Source of the DNA: Verticiella alkaliphila
GTDB lineage: Bacteria > Pseudomonadota > Gammaproteobacteria > Burkholderiales > Burkholderiaceae_B
Direction of reading: 5' to 3'
Assembly: GCF_018904615.1 (NCBI RefSeq)
Contig: NZ_JADCNH010000028.1
Coordinates: forward strand, 1 to 53,476
DNA: 53,476 nucleotides
Shown here: positions 38,097 through 46,488 of the stretch, one piece after another
Position numbering within the stretch: the first letter of the stretch is position 1
How the letters are laid out: the number at the start of each line of letters is the position of its first letter
The notes under the pieces: generated by a model
The model's input: the letters and a program-made list of their open reading frames with translations, nothing else
Told to the model about the DNA's origin: nothing
The model's database searches: none
Translations under genes and position numbers: made by a program

Positions 38097-39191
38097 GTGA
38101 CCACCGACGACGTGTACGTCCAGGCAGAAGCCCTGCGCGAGGACCTGTTCGACTTTCTGCGTCGCTCGCCGGCGGACGATGCCGCCTTCGACGCGCTGGC
38201 GCTGCGCCTCTTCGCGCATCAGTTCCGCTTCAACACCGCGTTCAATCGCTACTGCGTGCAGCAGGGCCGCACGCCTCGTACCGTACGCCAATGGCAGGAC
38301 ATTCCCGCCGTCCCCATCGACGCCTTCAAGGACAGCACGCTCTCCTGCTTGCCGGCGGACACCTGCGCGCGCACCTTCATGACCAGCGGCACCACGCGCG
38401 CCGAGGTGCGCGGTCGGCACTACCACCCAGACCTGCGCCTGTACGACGCGTCGATGACGGCGAATTTCGCGCAGCGCTTCATGCGCGGGGCGCCCAGCAT
38501 TCGCATGGCAGTGCTCTTTCCGGACGAGACCCTGCTGCCGAACTCGTCGCTCGCGCACTATCTTGCGCTGGCGCACGCCACGTTCGGGACGGCCGACAGC
38601 GCGTACGTCATGGACGCCAACGGCCTGGACGTGCCCGCCCTCATCGACATGCTGGCGCACGCCGAACGCAGCGGTGAGCCGCTTGCCCTGCTGGGGGCGA
38701 GCTACAGCCTCGTGCATGCGCTCGACGCGCTGGGCGAACGCCGCTTTGCCCTGCCCGCTGGCAGCCGCATTCTCGATACGGGCGGCTTCAAGGGTCAGTC
38801 GCGCGAGTTGTCTGCGCCCGACTTCTATGCCGCGCTGGGCACGGCCTTCGGCGTCGCGCCGGCGGACTGCATCAACATGTATGGCATGACCGAGCTCAGC
38901 ACCCAGTTCTACGACGAGGGCAACGCCACGCTGCCCGCCGTCAAATCCGGCCCCGCCTGGATCCGCACTCGCGTGATCGATCCCTTGACCGGGGCCGACG
39001 TGCCCGATGGCGAACGCGGCGTGCTGGCGCACACGGACCTGTGCAACATCAACTCGGTGGTCACCATCCTGACCGAGGACGTCGGCGAGCGCGTGCCCGG
39101 CGGCTTTCTGCTGCACGGCCGCGCGCAGGGTGCTGACGCCAAAGGCTGCTCGCTCGTGGTCGACGCCTTCCTGCGCGCAGTCAACGCATGA
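38097..39191 (+). CDS. LuxE-like acyl-protein synthetase
   Basis: A 364-residue ATP-dependent acyl-protein synthetase. TSGTTRAEVRG is the adenylate-forming motif, INMYGMTELS the second core motif, and a conserved Cys351 in KGCSL near the C-terminus is in the place where LuxE accepts the acyl group. QFRFNTAFNRYCVQQG aligns with the LuxE N-terminal region at the right distance for this GTG start; GTG at 37989 is an alternative. It activates a carboxylate and hands it to the LuxC-like protein encoded next (ATGA overlap). No luciferase genes are present and the riboswitch points to a thiamin-related acid rather than a fatty acid. Confidence 0.85.
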   Translation: MTTDDVYVQAEALREDLFDFLRRSPADDAAFDALALRLFAHQFRFNTAFNRYCVQQGRTPRTVRQWQDIPAVPIDAFKDSTLSCLPADTCARTFMTSGTTRAEVRGRHYHPDLRLYDASMTANFAQRFMRGAPSIRMAVLFPDETLLPNSSLAHYLALAHATFGTADSAYVMDANGLDVPALIDMLAHAERSGEPLALLGASYSLVHALDALGERRFALPAGSRILDTGGFKGQSRELSAPDFYAALGTAFGVAPADCINMYGMTELSTQFYDEGNATLPAVKSGPAWIRTRVIDPLTGADVPDGERGVLAHTDLCNINSVVTILTEDVGERVPGGFLLHGRAQGADAKGCSLVVDAFLRAVNA

Positions 39192-40678
39192 GCGAGCGCG
39201 AGCCGCCCGCCGCAGCGACGGCACCGGCAGCCAGCCCGCTCGTCGGCTATCTCCCGCCGGGCATCGAGCCGGTGCCCCCCATCACGCGCACCTTCACCGC
39301 GCATGCGCAGACCGTGACGCTGGCGCTGCCGCTCGCCGATGCCGCGCACGTCGAGGCCGTCACGCAGGCCGTGAGGTCAGCCGCGCGTCGTGTCTTTGCC
39401 GATCTGCCGGTGCTGGCCGTGGTGGATGCCGTTGATCGCACCGTGGCCCGCATGCTCGACCCCGCGGATCCGGCACGCCAGCAGGCCGAGCGCATCCTGC
39501 CCGTCATCACCGGTTTCGATCCGGCTATGGTCCAACAGGGCCTGACGGCCGCCCTCGCGGGCTTTCGCCGCCCACAGCTGCTGCGCTGGCTCGCCGAGGA
39601 ATTCGGCGATGCGGGAGTGCTCGACGACTTTCGCCCCCGGCCCCGAGGTGGCTGGTCGCGCGCCTACGGCGCTCATCTGCTCGGCCATGTCTGGGCCGGC
39701 AACGTACCCGGCATTCCGCTGTGGAGCCTCATCAGCGGGCTGCTCACCAAGGCCGGCAGCGTGGGCAAGGTGGCGAGCGACGAGCCCTGGCTCGCAGGTT
39801 GGTTCGCCCGCACGCTGGCCGAGGTCGAGCCGCGCCTGGCCGGGGCGATCGCCATCCTGTGGTGGCCGGGCGAAGACACCGCCCCCAGCCGCGCCCTGGC
39901 CCAGGCGAGCGAGGTGTTGGTGGTCTATGGCGGCGACCCGGCCTTGCAGGCCTGGCATGCGCACGCCCCCGCGTCGACCCGCCTGGTGGCGCATGGCCAT
40001 CGCGTGAGCGCCGCTCTCGTCGCCCGCGAGGTGCTCGACACCCGCCAGGCCCAGGCCGCCGCGCGCCAGGCCGCGCTGGACGTGGCCCGCTGGGATCAGC
40101 AGGGGTGCTACTCGCCCCAGATGATCTACGTGGAGGACGGCGGACAGGTCACGCCGAGAGATTTCGCGGCCTTGCTGGCCGGCGAACTGGCGGCCGTGGC
40201 ACACCGCTTCGCGCGCCGCACGCTCACGCTGGCGCAGTCGCAGGCCTTTGCACGCTGGCGCCAGACGCTGGCCCGACACGTCCTCGCCAACGACGCGGTG
40301 CACCTCTTGGGCACTGCCGATGCGCCGTGGGGCGTGGCCTACCTGGCCGATGCCACCCTGGCTCCGCAGTGTGCGCTGAACCGGTCGATCTGCGTGATCG
40401 CCGTCCCTGCGCTGGACGCCGCGGTGTCGGCACTCGCACCGCTGGGCGCCGTGCTCCAGACGGCGGCGCTGGCCGCGCCGCCCGCCCGGTTGTTCGCCCT
40501 GTCGGGCGCGCTCGGTGCTGCCGGCGTCACCCGGATCTGCGCGCTGGGCCACGCCGCGTTGCCCGAGGTGGGCTGGCATCCCGATGGCCGCTTCAGCCTG
40601 CTCGATCTGGTTCGCATGGTGGACCTCGAAGCCGGTGCGGAACAGGCGGCCGACGCCTACACCGTGCATCGGGACTAG
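39188..40678 (+). CDS. LuxC-like acyl reductase
   Basis: A 496-residue protein of the LuxC/aldehyde dehydrogenase superfamily. WDQQGCYSPQ contains the catalytic cysteine (about residue 307), and HVWAGNVPGIPLWSLISGLLTK is the conserved nucleotide-site stretch (about 165-190). LuxC takes the acyl group from LuxE and reduces it with NADPH to the aldehyde. The N-terminal 25 residues are Ala/Pro-rich. It overlaps the LuxE-like gene by 4 bp and precedes the ABC ATPase by 2 bp, which ties the reductase to import of its substrate. Confidence 0.87.
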   Translation: MSEREPPAAATAPAASPLVGYLPPGIEPVPPITRTFTAHAQTVTLALPLADAAHVEAVTQAVRSAARRVFADLPVLAVVDAVDRTVARMLDPADPARQQAERILPVITGFDPAMVQQGLTAALAGFRRPQLLRWLAEEFGDAGVLDDFRPRPRGGWSRAYGAHLLGHVWAGNVPGIPLWSLISGLLTKAGSVGKVASDEPWLAGWFARTLAEVEPRLAGAIAILWWPGEDTAPSRALAQASEVLVVYGGDPALQAWHAHAPASTRLVAHGHRVSAALVAREVLDTRQAQAAARQAALDVARWDQQGCYSPQMIYVEDGGQVTPRDFAALLAGELAAVAHRFARRTLTLAQSQAFARWRQTLARHVLANDAVHLLGTADAPWGVAYLADATLAPQCALNRSICVIAVPALDAAVSALAPLGAVLQTAALAAPPARLFALSGALGAAGVTRICALGHAALPEVGWHPDGRFSLLDLVRMVDLEAGAEQAADAYTVHRD

Positions 40679-40680
40679 CC

Positions 40681-41433
40681 ATGGCCGACGCACCCTTGCT
40701 GCGCCTGGCGGGCGTGCGCTTTGGCTACCCCGGCGCACCGCCCGTGGTGGACGGCATCGACTGGGACGTGCCCTCCGGGGCTTTTCACTGCTTCGTTGGA
40801 CGCAGCGGCTGCGGCAAGTCGACGCTGCTGCGCCTGGCCGCCGGGCTGTTGCGCCCGCACGACGGCACCATCACCTTGGCGGGCCACGCCGTGCAAGGCC
40901 CTGACCGCGAGGCGGCCTTCGTGTTCCAGCGCCCCACCCTGCTCGATTGGCACACCGTGCGGGACAACGTGCTGCTGCCCGTGACCCTGCGGGGCCGCGC
41001 CAGCCCCGCGGATCAGGCGCGCGCAGGCGAACTCATCCATGCGCTCGGCCTCGATGGCCTGGCAGAACGCTATCCGCATCAGTTGTCGGGCGGCCAGCAA
41101 AGTCGCGTCGCCATCGCGCGCGCCCTGCTGCCACGCCCGGCCCTGCTGCTCATGGACGAGCCTTTCGCCGCCGTCGACACGCTCACCCGCGAGTCCTTGC
41201 ACGACGTGCTGCTGGCCGCCTGCCGGGCCGAGGGCACGGCCGTCCTCTTCGTCACGCACGATCTTGCCGAAGCCGTGTATCTGGGCGATCGCGTGGCCGT
41301 GATGCGAGCGGGCCGACTTGCCCAGGCACAGGACATCGCCCTGCCCCGCCCGCGCACGCCCGCCCTGCGCGAACACCCGATCTTCCAGGCCGCGTGCGCA
41401 CAACTGCGCCAGGCGATGCAGGCGGCGACATGA
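40681..41433 (+). CDS. ABC transporter ATPase, NitT/TauT/thiamin-precursor type
   Basis: A 250-residue ABC ATPase: Walker A GRSGCGKST (residues 41-49), Q-loop FQRPTLLDWHTVRDNV, signature LSGGQQSRV, Walker B LLLMDEP and the H-loop VTHDLAEAVYLGD. The sequence FQxPTLLDWxTVxDNV is typical of SsuB/TauB/ThiZ ATPases. With the following permease and binding protein it makes a complete importer under TPP control, comparable to the predicted ThiXYZ pyrimidine importers. Confidence 0.9.
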   Translation: MADAPLLRLAGVRFGYPGAPPVVDGIDWDVPSGAFHCFVGRSGCGKSTLLRLAAGLLRPHDGTITLAGHAVQGPDREAAFVFQRPTLLDWHTVRDNVLLPVTLRGRASPADQARAGELIHALGLDGLAERYPHQLSGGQQSRVAIARALLPRPALLLMDEPFAAVDTLTRESLHDVLLAACRAEGTAVLFVTHDLAEAVYLGDRVAVMRAGRLAQAQDIALPRPRTPALREHPIFQAACAQLRQAMQAAT

Positions 41434-41543
41434 ATCCGGCGCCCACACCCAACGCCATCGAGACGCGACCGTGCCGGGAGCCGCGCGGCGTCACGACGGG
41501 CATCGCACGCCAACGTGATCGGCTGCAGGAGGCCCGGCGATGA
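41430..41543 (+). CDS. Small ORF bridging two ABC genes
   Basis: A 37-residue frame (MNPAPTPNAIETRPC to the stop) whose ATG overlaps the ATPase stop (ATGA) and whose stop overlaps the permease ATG (ATGA). It could be a true small protein or a translational bridge carrying ribosomes across the 106-bp gap. GCAGGAGG inside it is the ribosome binding site of the permease. No similarity recognised. Confidence 0.35.
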   Translation: MNPAPTPNAIETRPCREPRGVTTGIARQRDRLQEARR

Positions 41544-42361
41544 CGTCCCGCCCGTCTTCCCGCGCCCCCTTGTCCACGACAGCGCACGAAGCCCCGGCGC
41601 GGGCCTGGGCGCTCGTGTTGCTCGTCATCGTTCTGCTCGCGTGGGAAGCCGCGGCGCGCTGGCAGGATTGGTCAGCCCTCGTCCTGCCCGCGCCGTCGGT
41701 GGTGGGTGGCGCCCTGTGGCGCGGCCTCGCCTCCGGCTACTTCTGGCCTCACCTGTGGCAAACCACCCTGGAGGTGCTCCTCGGCCTGGCGGTGGGCGGC
41801 ACGCTGGGCTTCGCCCTGGGCCTGCTGCTGGCCGAGTCGGCCTTCCTGCACCGGCTCGCCATGCCTTACGTCGTGGCCAGCCAAGTCGTGCCCAAGCTGG
41901 CGCTCGCCCCGCTGATGACGGTGTGGCTGGGCTTTGGCACGGCGCCCATGGTGGCCATCACCGCGCTCGTCTGCTTCTTTCCGCTGCTGGAGAACACGCT
42001 CACGGGCATCGGTCAGACAGATCCCGATCGCCGCGAACTCTTTCGCATGCTGGGCGCCACGCGCTGGCAGACGCTCTGGCGCCTGAAGGTGCGCAGCGGC
42101 CTGCCGGCCATCCTGGCGGGCCTGCGCATGGCCGTCGTCCTCGCCCTGGTGGGCGCGGTGGTGGGGGAATTCATCGGCGCGAGCCGCGGGCTTGGCGCGC
42201 TCATCATCGCGGCCCAGGGCTCTATGGACACCCCCCTCATGTTCGCCGTGCTCGTGCTCATCACCGTGCTCGGCCTCGTGCTCTATGGCGCCACCACCGC
42301 GCTGCAGCGCTGGTTGCTGCGCTCCTACACCCGTTCCCTCCCTGGAGACCCCGCGCCATGA
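41540..42361 (+). CDS. ABC transporter permease
   Basis: A 273-residue permease of the BPD type with six predicted helices; the EAA motif region is FRMLGATRWQTLWRLKVRSGLPAILAGLR (about residues 165-195), which contacts the ATPase. It belongs to the SsuC/TauC/ThiX branch. The start has GGAGG at 8 nt. The stop overlaps the start of the binding protein (ATGA). Confidence 0.9.
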   Translation: MTSRPSSRAPLSTTAHEAPARAWALVLLVIVLLAWEAAARWQDWSALVLPAPSVVGGALWRGLASGYFWPHLWQTTLEVLLGLAVGGTLGFALGLLLAESAFLHRLAMPYVVASQVVPKLALAPLMTVWLGFGTAPMVAITALVCFFPLLENTLTGIGQTDPDRRELFRMLGATRWQTLWRLKVRSGLPAILAGLRMAVVLALVGAVVGEFIGASRGLGALIIAAQGSMDTPLMFAVLVLITVLGLVLYGATTALQRWLLRSYTRSLPGDPAP

Positions 42362-43347
42362 GACGCGACTTCCTGCGCCGCGCCGCCGGCGCCACGCTCG
42401 CCAGCCTTGCCCTGCCCCACCTCGCGCGGGCGGGCACGACGCCACGCCCCCTGCGCCTGGCGGGCTGGAGCAAGCCCATCACGGAGATCATCAATCTCCT
42501 CGCCGAAGACGATCTCGGTTTTTTCCACGTCAACGGCCTCGCGCTGACCTACCTGCCTGGCGCCGGGGGCGGGGATGCGATCCGCAACCTGCTCTCGGGC
42601 CAGGCAGACGTGGCCTTCACCGACCCGGGCTCGTTCTTCTCCGCCCTCGACAAAGGCGAGCGCCTGCGCGCCATCTACGACGTCTACCCGCAGAACGTCT
42701 TCAACGTGGTGAGCCTGCCGGGCAGCGGCATCACCACACCCGCCGATCTCAAAGGCAAGCGCATCGGCGTCTACAGCCTCGCAAGCGGCACGCGCCTGAA
42801 CCTGCAGTTGCTGCTGCAGGAGGCTGGGCTTTCGGAGTCGGACGTCGAGATCATCGTGACGGGCGTGCTCAACTTCGTGCCGCTGATGCAGGGCCGTGTG
42901 GACGCCACGGCGGCCACCGACACGGGTCTGGCGGTCGCGCGCCGCCGCGGTCTGAAGGACCCACGCATCATCCAGGTCGCAGATCACCTGAACTACTCGA
43001 GCGACATCCTCGTCGTGCGCGAGGCGTTCTACCGCGAATCGCCCGACGTGCTGCGCAAGGTGGTGTCCGCCTTCCGCGAGAGCGTGGAGTGGATGGTGCG
43101 AGATCCGCAGGACGCCGCCCAGCGCGCCGTGCGCCTGGCCATCGATGGCCAGGACGTGGCGCTCAACCGCGAGATCATCGACCTGCGCGTGCGCGCCAGC
43201 CAGTCGCCGCTCACAGCGCGCGAAGGGCTGGGTACCCTGGACGCCGCATCCCTTCAGACCGCCGCTGACGCCTATCATCGACTCGGCCTGATCACGCGAC
43301 CGATCACGATCACAGACGTCATTGCGCCCGAACTGATCCAGGACTGA
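42358..43347 (+). CDS. NMT1/THI5-like periplasmic binding protein
   Basis: A 329-residue solute-binding protein with a Tat-like signal (RRDFLRRAAGATLASLALPHLARA). The mature part has LRLAGWSKPITEIINLLAEDDLGFF, GGGDAIRNLLSGQADVAFTDP and LKGKRIGVYSLASGTR, the pattern of NMT1/THI5-fold proteins that includes the pyrimidine-binding ThiY as well as nitrate, taurine and sulfonate receptors. The TPP riboswitch favours a thiamin-related ligand. Export by Tat would mean folding before transport. Confidence 0.87.
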   Translation: MRRDFLRRAAGATLASLALPHLARAGTTPRPLRLAGWSKPITEIINLLAEDDLGFFHVNGLALTYLPGAGGGDAIRNLLSGQADVAFTDPGSFFSALDKGERLRAIYDVYPQNVFNVVSLPGSGITTPADLKGKRIGVYSLASGTRLNLQLLLQEAGLSESDVEIIVTGVLNFVPLMQGRVDATAATDTGLAVARRRGLKDPRIIQVADHLNYSSDILVVREAFYRESPDVLRKVVSAFRESVEWMVRDPQDAAQRAVRLAIDGQDVALNREIIDLRVRASQSPLTAREGLGTLDAASLQTAADAYHRLGLITRPITITDVIAPELIQD

Positions 43348-43360
43348 CCGGAGACTCGCC

Positions 43361-44128
43361 ATGGACTTTCGCGACAAGGTGATTCTCGTGACAGGCGCGA
43401 GCCGCGGGATCGGCGCGGCACTGGCAGAAGCGTTTGCCCGCGAGGGCGGCACGGTGGCCGCGAACTATCGCCAGGACAGCGCCGCTGCCGAGGCCACCGT
43501 GGCGCGCTGCCATGCCGCAGGCGGCAGCGCCTGGGCCGTGCAGGCCGATGTCACCGACAAGGCCGCCGTCGATGCCATGATCGCCGGCGTGCTGGCCGAA
43601 ACCGGCCGGCTCGACGTCATCGTCAACAACGCGTTCGCGCCCTACCGCTTCGATCCCGACACCCGCGCACGTGTCGGCGACTTGCCGTGGTCGGCCTACC
43701 AGGCGCAGTTCGACGGTGCGGTGCGCAGCTGCCACCACGTCTGCCACGCCGCGTTGCCGCACCTGCGCGAGCGCGCGAGCGGCAGCATCGTGAATCTGCT
43801 CACGGACCTCGTCGAACAGCCGGTCGTTCCCTATGCGGAGTACGCCACGGCCAAGGCGGCGCTCGCGGGCTTCACGCGTCAGCTCGCCGCCGACCTCGGC
43901 CCGCATGGCATCCGCGTCAATGGGGTGGCCCCCGGTCTCGTGTGGCCAACCGACGCGAGCCGCGCCACGCGCGCCAGCGTGCGCGAAGCCATCGCGTCCC
44001 AGACGCCGTTGCGGCGCATTGCCAACCCGCAGGATGTCGCCGGGCCCGTGCTCTTTCTCGCCTCGGACTGGGCGCGTTTCGTGACGGGTCAGATCGTTGT
44101 CGTGGACGGCGGGCTCGTCATGCGCTGA
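43361..44128 (+). CDS. FabG-like SDR, last gene of the TPP operon
   Basis: A 255-residue short-chain dehydrogenase: TGASRGIGAAL (residues 11-21) with NYRQ after beta-2, typical of NADP(H) users; NNAFAPYRF replaces the usual NNAG; YAEYATAKAAL holds the catalytic Tyr and Lys. The usual catalytic Ser position reads NLLTDL, with Thr, so the active site differs from canonical FabG. It starts 13 bp after the binding-protein gene. In the proposed pathway it reduces the aldehyde made by LuxC to the alcohol; an alternative is oxidation of a related substrate. Confidence 0.83.
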   Translation: MDFRDKVILVTGASRGIGAALAEAFAREGGTVAANYRQDSAAAEATVARCHAAGGSAWAVQADVTDKAAVDAMIAGVLAETGRLDVIVNNAFAPYRFDPDTRARVGDLPWSAYQAQFDGAVRSCHHVCHAALPHLRERASGSIVNLLTDLVEQPVVPYAEYATAKAALAGFTRQLAADLGPHGIRVNGVAPGLVWPTDASRATRASVREAIASQTPLRRIANPQDVAGPVLFLASDWARFVTGQIVVVDGGLVMR

Positions 44129-44242
44129 TCGCAAGGCGGTGTCGTGCGCACCCGCCGCCGTCGCACGGAACCCGAGGCACGCCCGGAGGTAGAATCGGAT
44201 TTTGTCTCTTCGCCGCCGGGCGTGCTTCGCGCGCCTCACGCC

Positions 44243-44701
44243 ATGACCCAGACTTCGCATCTCACGCAACTGGGCACGCAGATCGCCGCCGCCACCTCCC
44301 CCGAGGCTGCCGTGCTGGAACGCGTGCCGAACCCGCACCCCGACACCGCCTACGTGGCCCGGTTCACCGCACCGGAATTCACCTCGCTGTGCCCGGTCAC
44401 CGGCCAGCCCGATTTCGCCCATCTCGTCATCGACTACGTGCCGCAGGACTGGCTCGTCGAATCCAAGTCCCTCAAGCTCTTCCTGACCGCCTTTCGCAAC
44501 CACGGCGCATTCCATGAGGATTGCACCGTCGGCATCGGTCGTCGCCTGGCCGACCTGCTCGAGCCGCGCTGGCTGCGCATCGCGGGCTACTGGTATCCAC
44601 GCGGCGGCATCCCGATCGACGTGTTCTGGCAGACGGCCGAACCCCCGGCAGGCATCTGGCTGCCGGACACCGGCGTCGCCTCGTACCGCGGCCGCGGCTA
44701 G
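44243..44701 (+). CDS. queF: NADPH-dependent 7-cyano-7-deazaguanine reductase
   Basis: A 152-residue unimodular QueF. The nucleophile Cys lies in [13 protein letters not shown] (about residue 53), the QueF motif ESKSLKLF follows at about 75, and HEDCTV ends the active site. It reduces preQ0 to preQ1 in queuosine synthesis. The ATG at [10 protein letters not shown] was chosen as the first in a conserved region. It is separated from the SDR by 114 bp, so it is probably a separate unit; no preQ1 riboswitch is seen. Confidence 0.92.
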   Translation: MTQTSHLTQLGTQIAAATSPEAAVLERVPNPHPDTAYVARFTAPEFTSLCPVTGQPDFAHLVIDYVPQDWLVESKSLKLFLTAFRNHGAFHEDCTVGIGRRLADLLEPRWLRIAGYWYPRGGIPIDVFWQTAEPPAGIWLPDTGVASYRGRG

Positions 44702-44710
44702 GACAACGCC

Positions 44711-45309
44711 ATGGACAGCTCCGTCAAAGCGGCGCTCGTGCGCTGGCCCGATGTGCCGGCGGCCTTTGGCTGGCTCTCGCTCGATGCGCGCGGCCAGTGG
44801 CATCTGCATGAAGACGGCGCGGCCGCGAGCGGTGGCGTCGGCGCGCCGATCACCAGTCCCCAGATCATTGCCTTCATCCACCGCAACTACGAACACGACG
44901 ATGCCGGGCGCTGGTTCTTCCAGAACGGCCGCAGCGGGTCTACGTGCGACTGGATGCCGCGCCTTACGTATTGCGCCTTGCCGAGACGGGGGATGGTCTC
45001 GTCACGCATACCGGCCTGACAGTGGGTGCGGTGCGCAGCTGGTGCCTGGCGGACGGCGAGGCCCTCTTCGCCGACACTGATGTGGGCCCTGGGATCATCG
45101 AGGATCGCGATCTTGCCGCAGTGCTCGACACGCTGCGCACGCCGGACGGCATGTCGCTCGCCGAGTGGCTGTCGGCAGGTGACGCTCGCACCGAACCCTT
45201 GCCTGCCGCGCTCAGCTGGCCGGGGCTGGGCGAAGCCCGTCTTTTCGAAGCCGCACGCTCGCACGTCGCTTCGGAACTCGGTTTCGAGTCGAACCCCGCG
45301 AGCGCCTGA
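44711..45309 (+). pseudogene. Conserved protein of unknown function, frameshifted
   Basis: Two frames together make a protein of about 198 residues. The first reads MDSSVKAALVRWPDVPAAFGWLSLDARG to GRWFFQNG; the second continues with RVYVRLDAAPYVLRLAETGDG to the stop. At 44928-44930 the sequence AACGGCCGCAG lacks one C relative to the expected AACGGCCCGCAG, after which the frame is restored as PQRVYV. Genes of this pattern occur after housekeeping genes in related betaproteobacteria, but I know no function. It lies 9 bp after queF and may share its transcript. Confidence 0.75.
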
Positions 45310-45382
45310 CGTCGCCGGCTCGACCGCGGCGAGAGGCGTGGTACGCCGGGAACATCACTGAGAGGATTCCCCCAGAAGCCGC

Positions 45383-45411
45383 TTGACACCGCCGGGGTGC
45401 GGCGCGATAGT
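45383..45411 (+). promoter_or_regulatory. cspA promoter
   Basis: TTGACA (45383-45388), 17-bp spacer and GATAGT (45406-45411), about 35 bp before the cspA start. AAGGAA at 45434-45439 is the ribosome binding site. The short leader is unlike the long thermosensing leader of E. coli cspA. Confidence 0.6.
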
Positions 45412-45444
45412 TAGAGAGCATTCCCCCACTTCAAGGAAATCCAG

Positions 45445-45651
45445 ATGGCAACCGGCGTGGTCAAGTGGTTCAACGCAGAAAAGGGATACGGTTTCATTAC
45501 CCCGGATGACGGCGGCAAGGATTTGTTTGCCCATTTCTCCGAAATCCGTAACGTGCAGGGCTACAAGACCCTCGCCGAAAACCAGAAAGTGAGCTACGAG
45601 CCTGCCCAGGGTGCGAAGGGCCCCCAGGCGACCAACATCACGCCGCTTTGA
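45445..45651 (+). CDS. cspA: Cold-shock-domain protein
   Basis: A 68-residue CspA-family protein with both RNA-binding motifs: KGYGFIT (residues 13-19) and DLFAHFS (27-33). It binds single-stranded RNA and DNA and melts structure. It is monocistronic, with its own promoter and terminator. Whether it is cold-induced cannot be told. Confidence 0.93.
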   Translation: MATGVVKWFNAEKGYGFITPDDGGKDLFAHFSEIRNVQGYKTLAENQKVSYEPAQGAKGPQATNITPL

Positions 45652-45672
45652 TCTCTGCGTTTCTGTAGTCTT

Positions 45673-45709
45673 CGCGCCGCCCGGCTTCCTGCCTGGCGGC
45701 GCGTTCTTT
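45673..45709 (+). terminator. cspA terminator
   Basis: CGCGCCGCC-(13)-GGCGGCGCG with perfect 9-bp arms is followed by TTCTTT, 21 bp after the cspA stop codon. Confidence 0.8.
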
Positions 45710-45851
45710 GTGACGTGTCGCCTCAGTCCTGGCGGCGGCGCGACACGGACGAGCACGCGGCCGGCCCCGATGCAGGTACGTCGCTTGCTCGCGCTGCCCC
45801 ACCCGATCGCACCACCCCGGCGCGGCACGGGCTCCTGTCCTGAGCTGCATC

Positions 45852-46448
45852 ATGAACGATATCTTGCTACAGATCGGCACCACGATCCGGGCCGAATTTC
45901 AGGACTTGCAGAACGTCAGCGAATACACCCGCATCGTCATCCGCCTGAGCATGGCGGTGCTGCTGGGCGGCCTGCTGGGCTATGAACGCGAATCCCACGG
46001 CAAGTCGGCCGGATTGCGGACCCACATGCTCGTCGCCCTGGGTGCCGCAATGTTCGTGCTGGTGCCGTTGCAGGCGGGCATGTCGATCAATGATTCCAGC
46101 CGTGTGCTCCAGGGCATCATTGCCGGGATCGGTTTCCTGGGGGCCGGTGCCATCATGAAGTCGCGGGGCGATGGCCGCATCCATGGACTCACCACCGCGG
46201 CCAGCATCTGGCTCACGGCGTCGGTCGGCATCGCCGCCGGCATGGGGCGCGAAAGCACGGCGGTGATCACCACCCTCTTCGCCCTCTTCATCCTGAGCGT
46301 GCTCAAACGCTTCAGCCGCGAGCTGGAGCCCGACGTCGAACGCGCGGAACGCGAGCGGGCCGCGGCCAACGAGCGTCAGCGGTCCGGCAAAGATCCGATG
46401 GCCGACGAGAACAACGGCGTGGGGCCAGGCCAGGACGCGTCGAACTGA
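45852..46448 (+). CDS. MgtC/SapB-family membrane protein
   Basis: A 198-residue protein with four predicted membrane helices in the N-terminal 150 residues. LLGGLLGYERESHGKSAGLRTHMLVALGAA and GIIAGIGFLGAGAIMK are the hallmark MgtC motifs. The C-terminal 50 residues are a charged hydrophilic tail lacking the ACT-like domain of Salmonella MgtC, as in the shorter SapB-type proteins. MgtC links to low-magnesium survival and, in pathogens, F-ATPase control. No magnesium sensor leader is seen upstream. Confidence 0.87.
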   Translation: MNDILLQIGTTIRAEFQDLQNVSEYTRIVIRLSMAVLLGGLLGYERESHGKSAGLRTHMLVALGAAMFVLVPLQAGMSINDSSRVLQGIIAGIGFLGAGAIMKSRGDGRIHGLTTAASIWLTASVGIAAGMGRESTAVITTLFALFILSVLKRFSRELEPDVERAERERAAANERQRSGKDPMADENNGVGPGQDASN

Positions 46449-46488
46449 CGCAAGCCGCAACACGCCAGCCGGCAAGACGCCGCGGCCG

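Noticed and set aside
38097-40678. Bioluminescence (lux) locus
   Set aside because: There are no luxA, luxB or luxD homologues, and the TPP riboswitch and importer point elsewhere.
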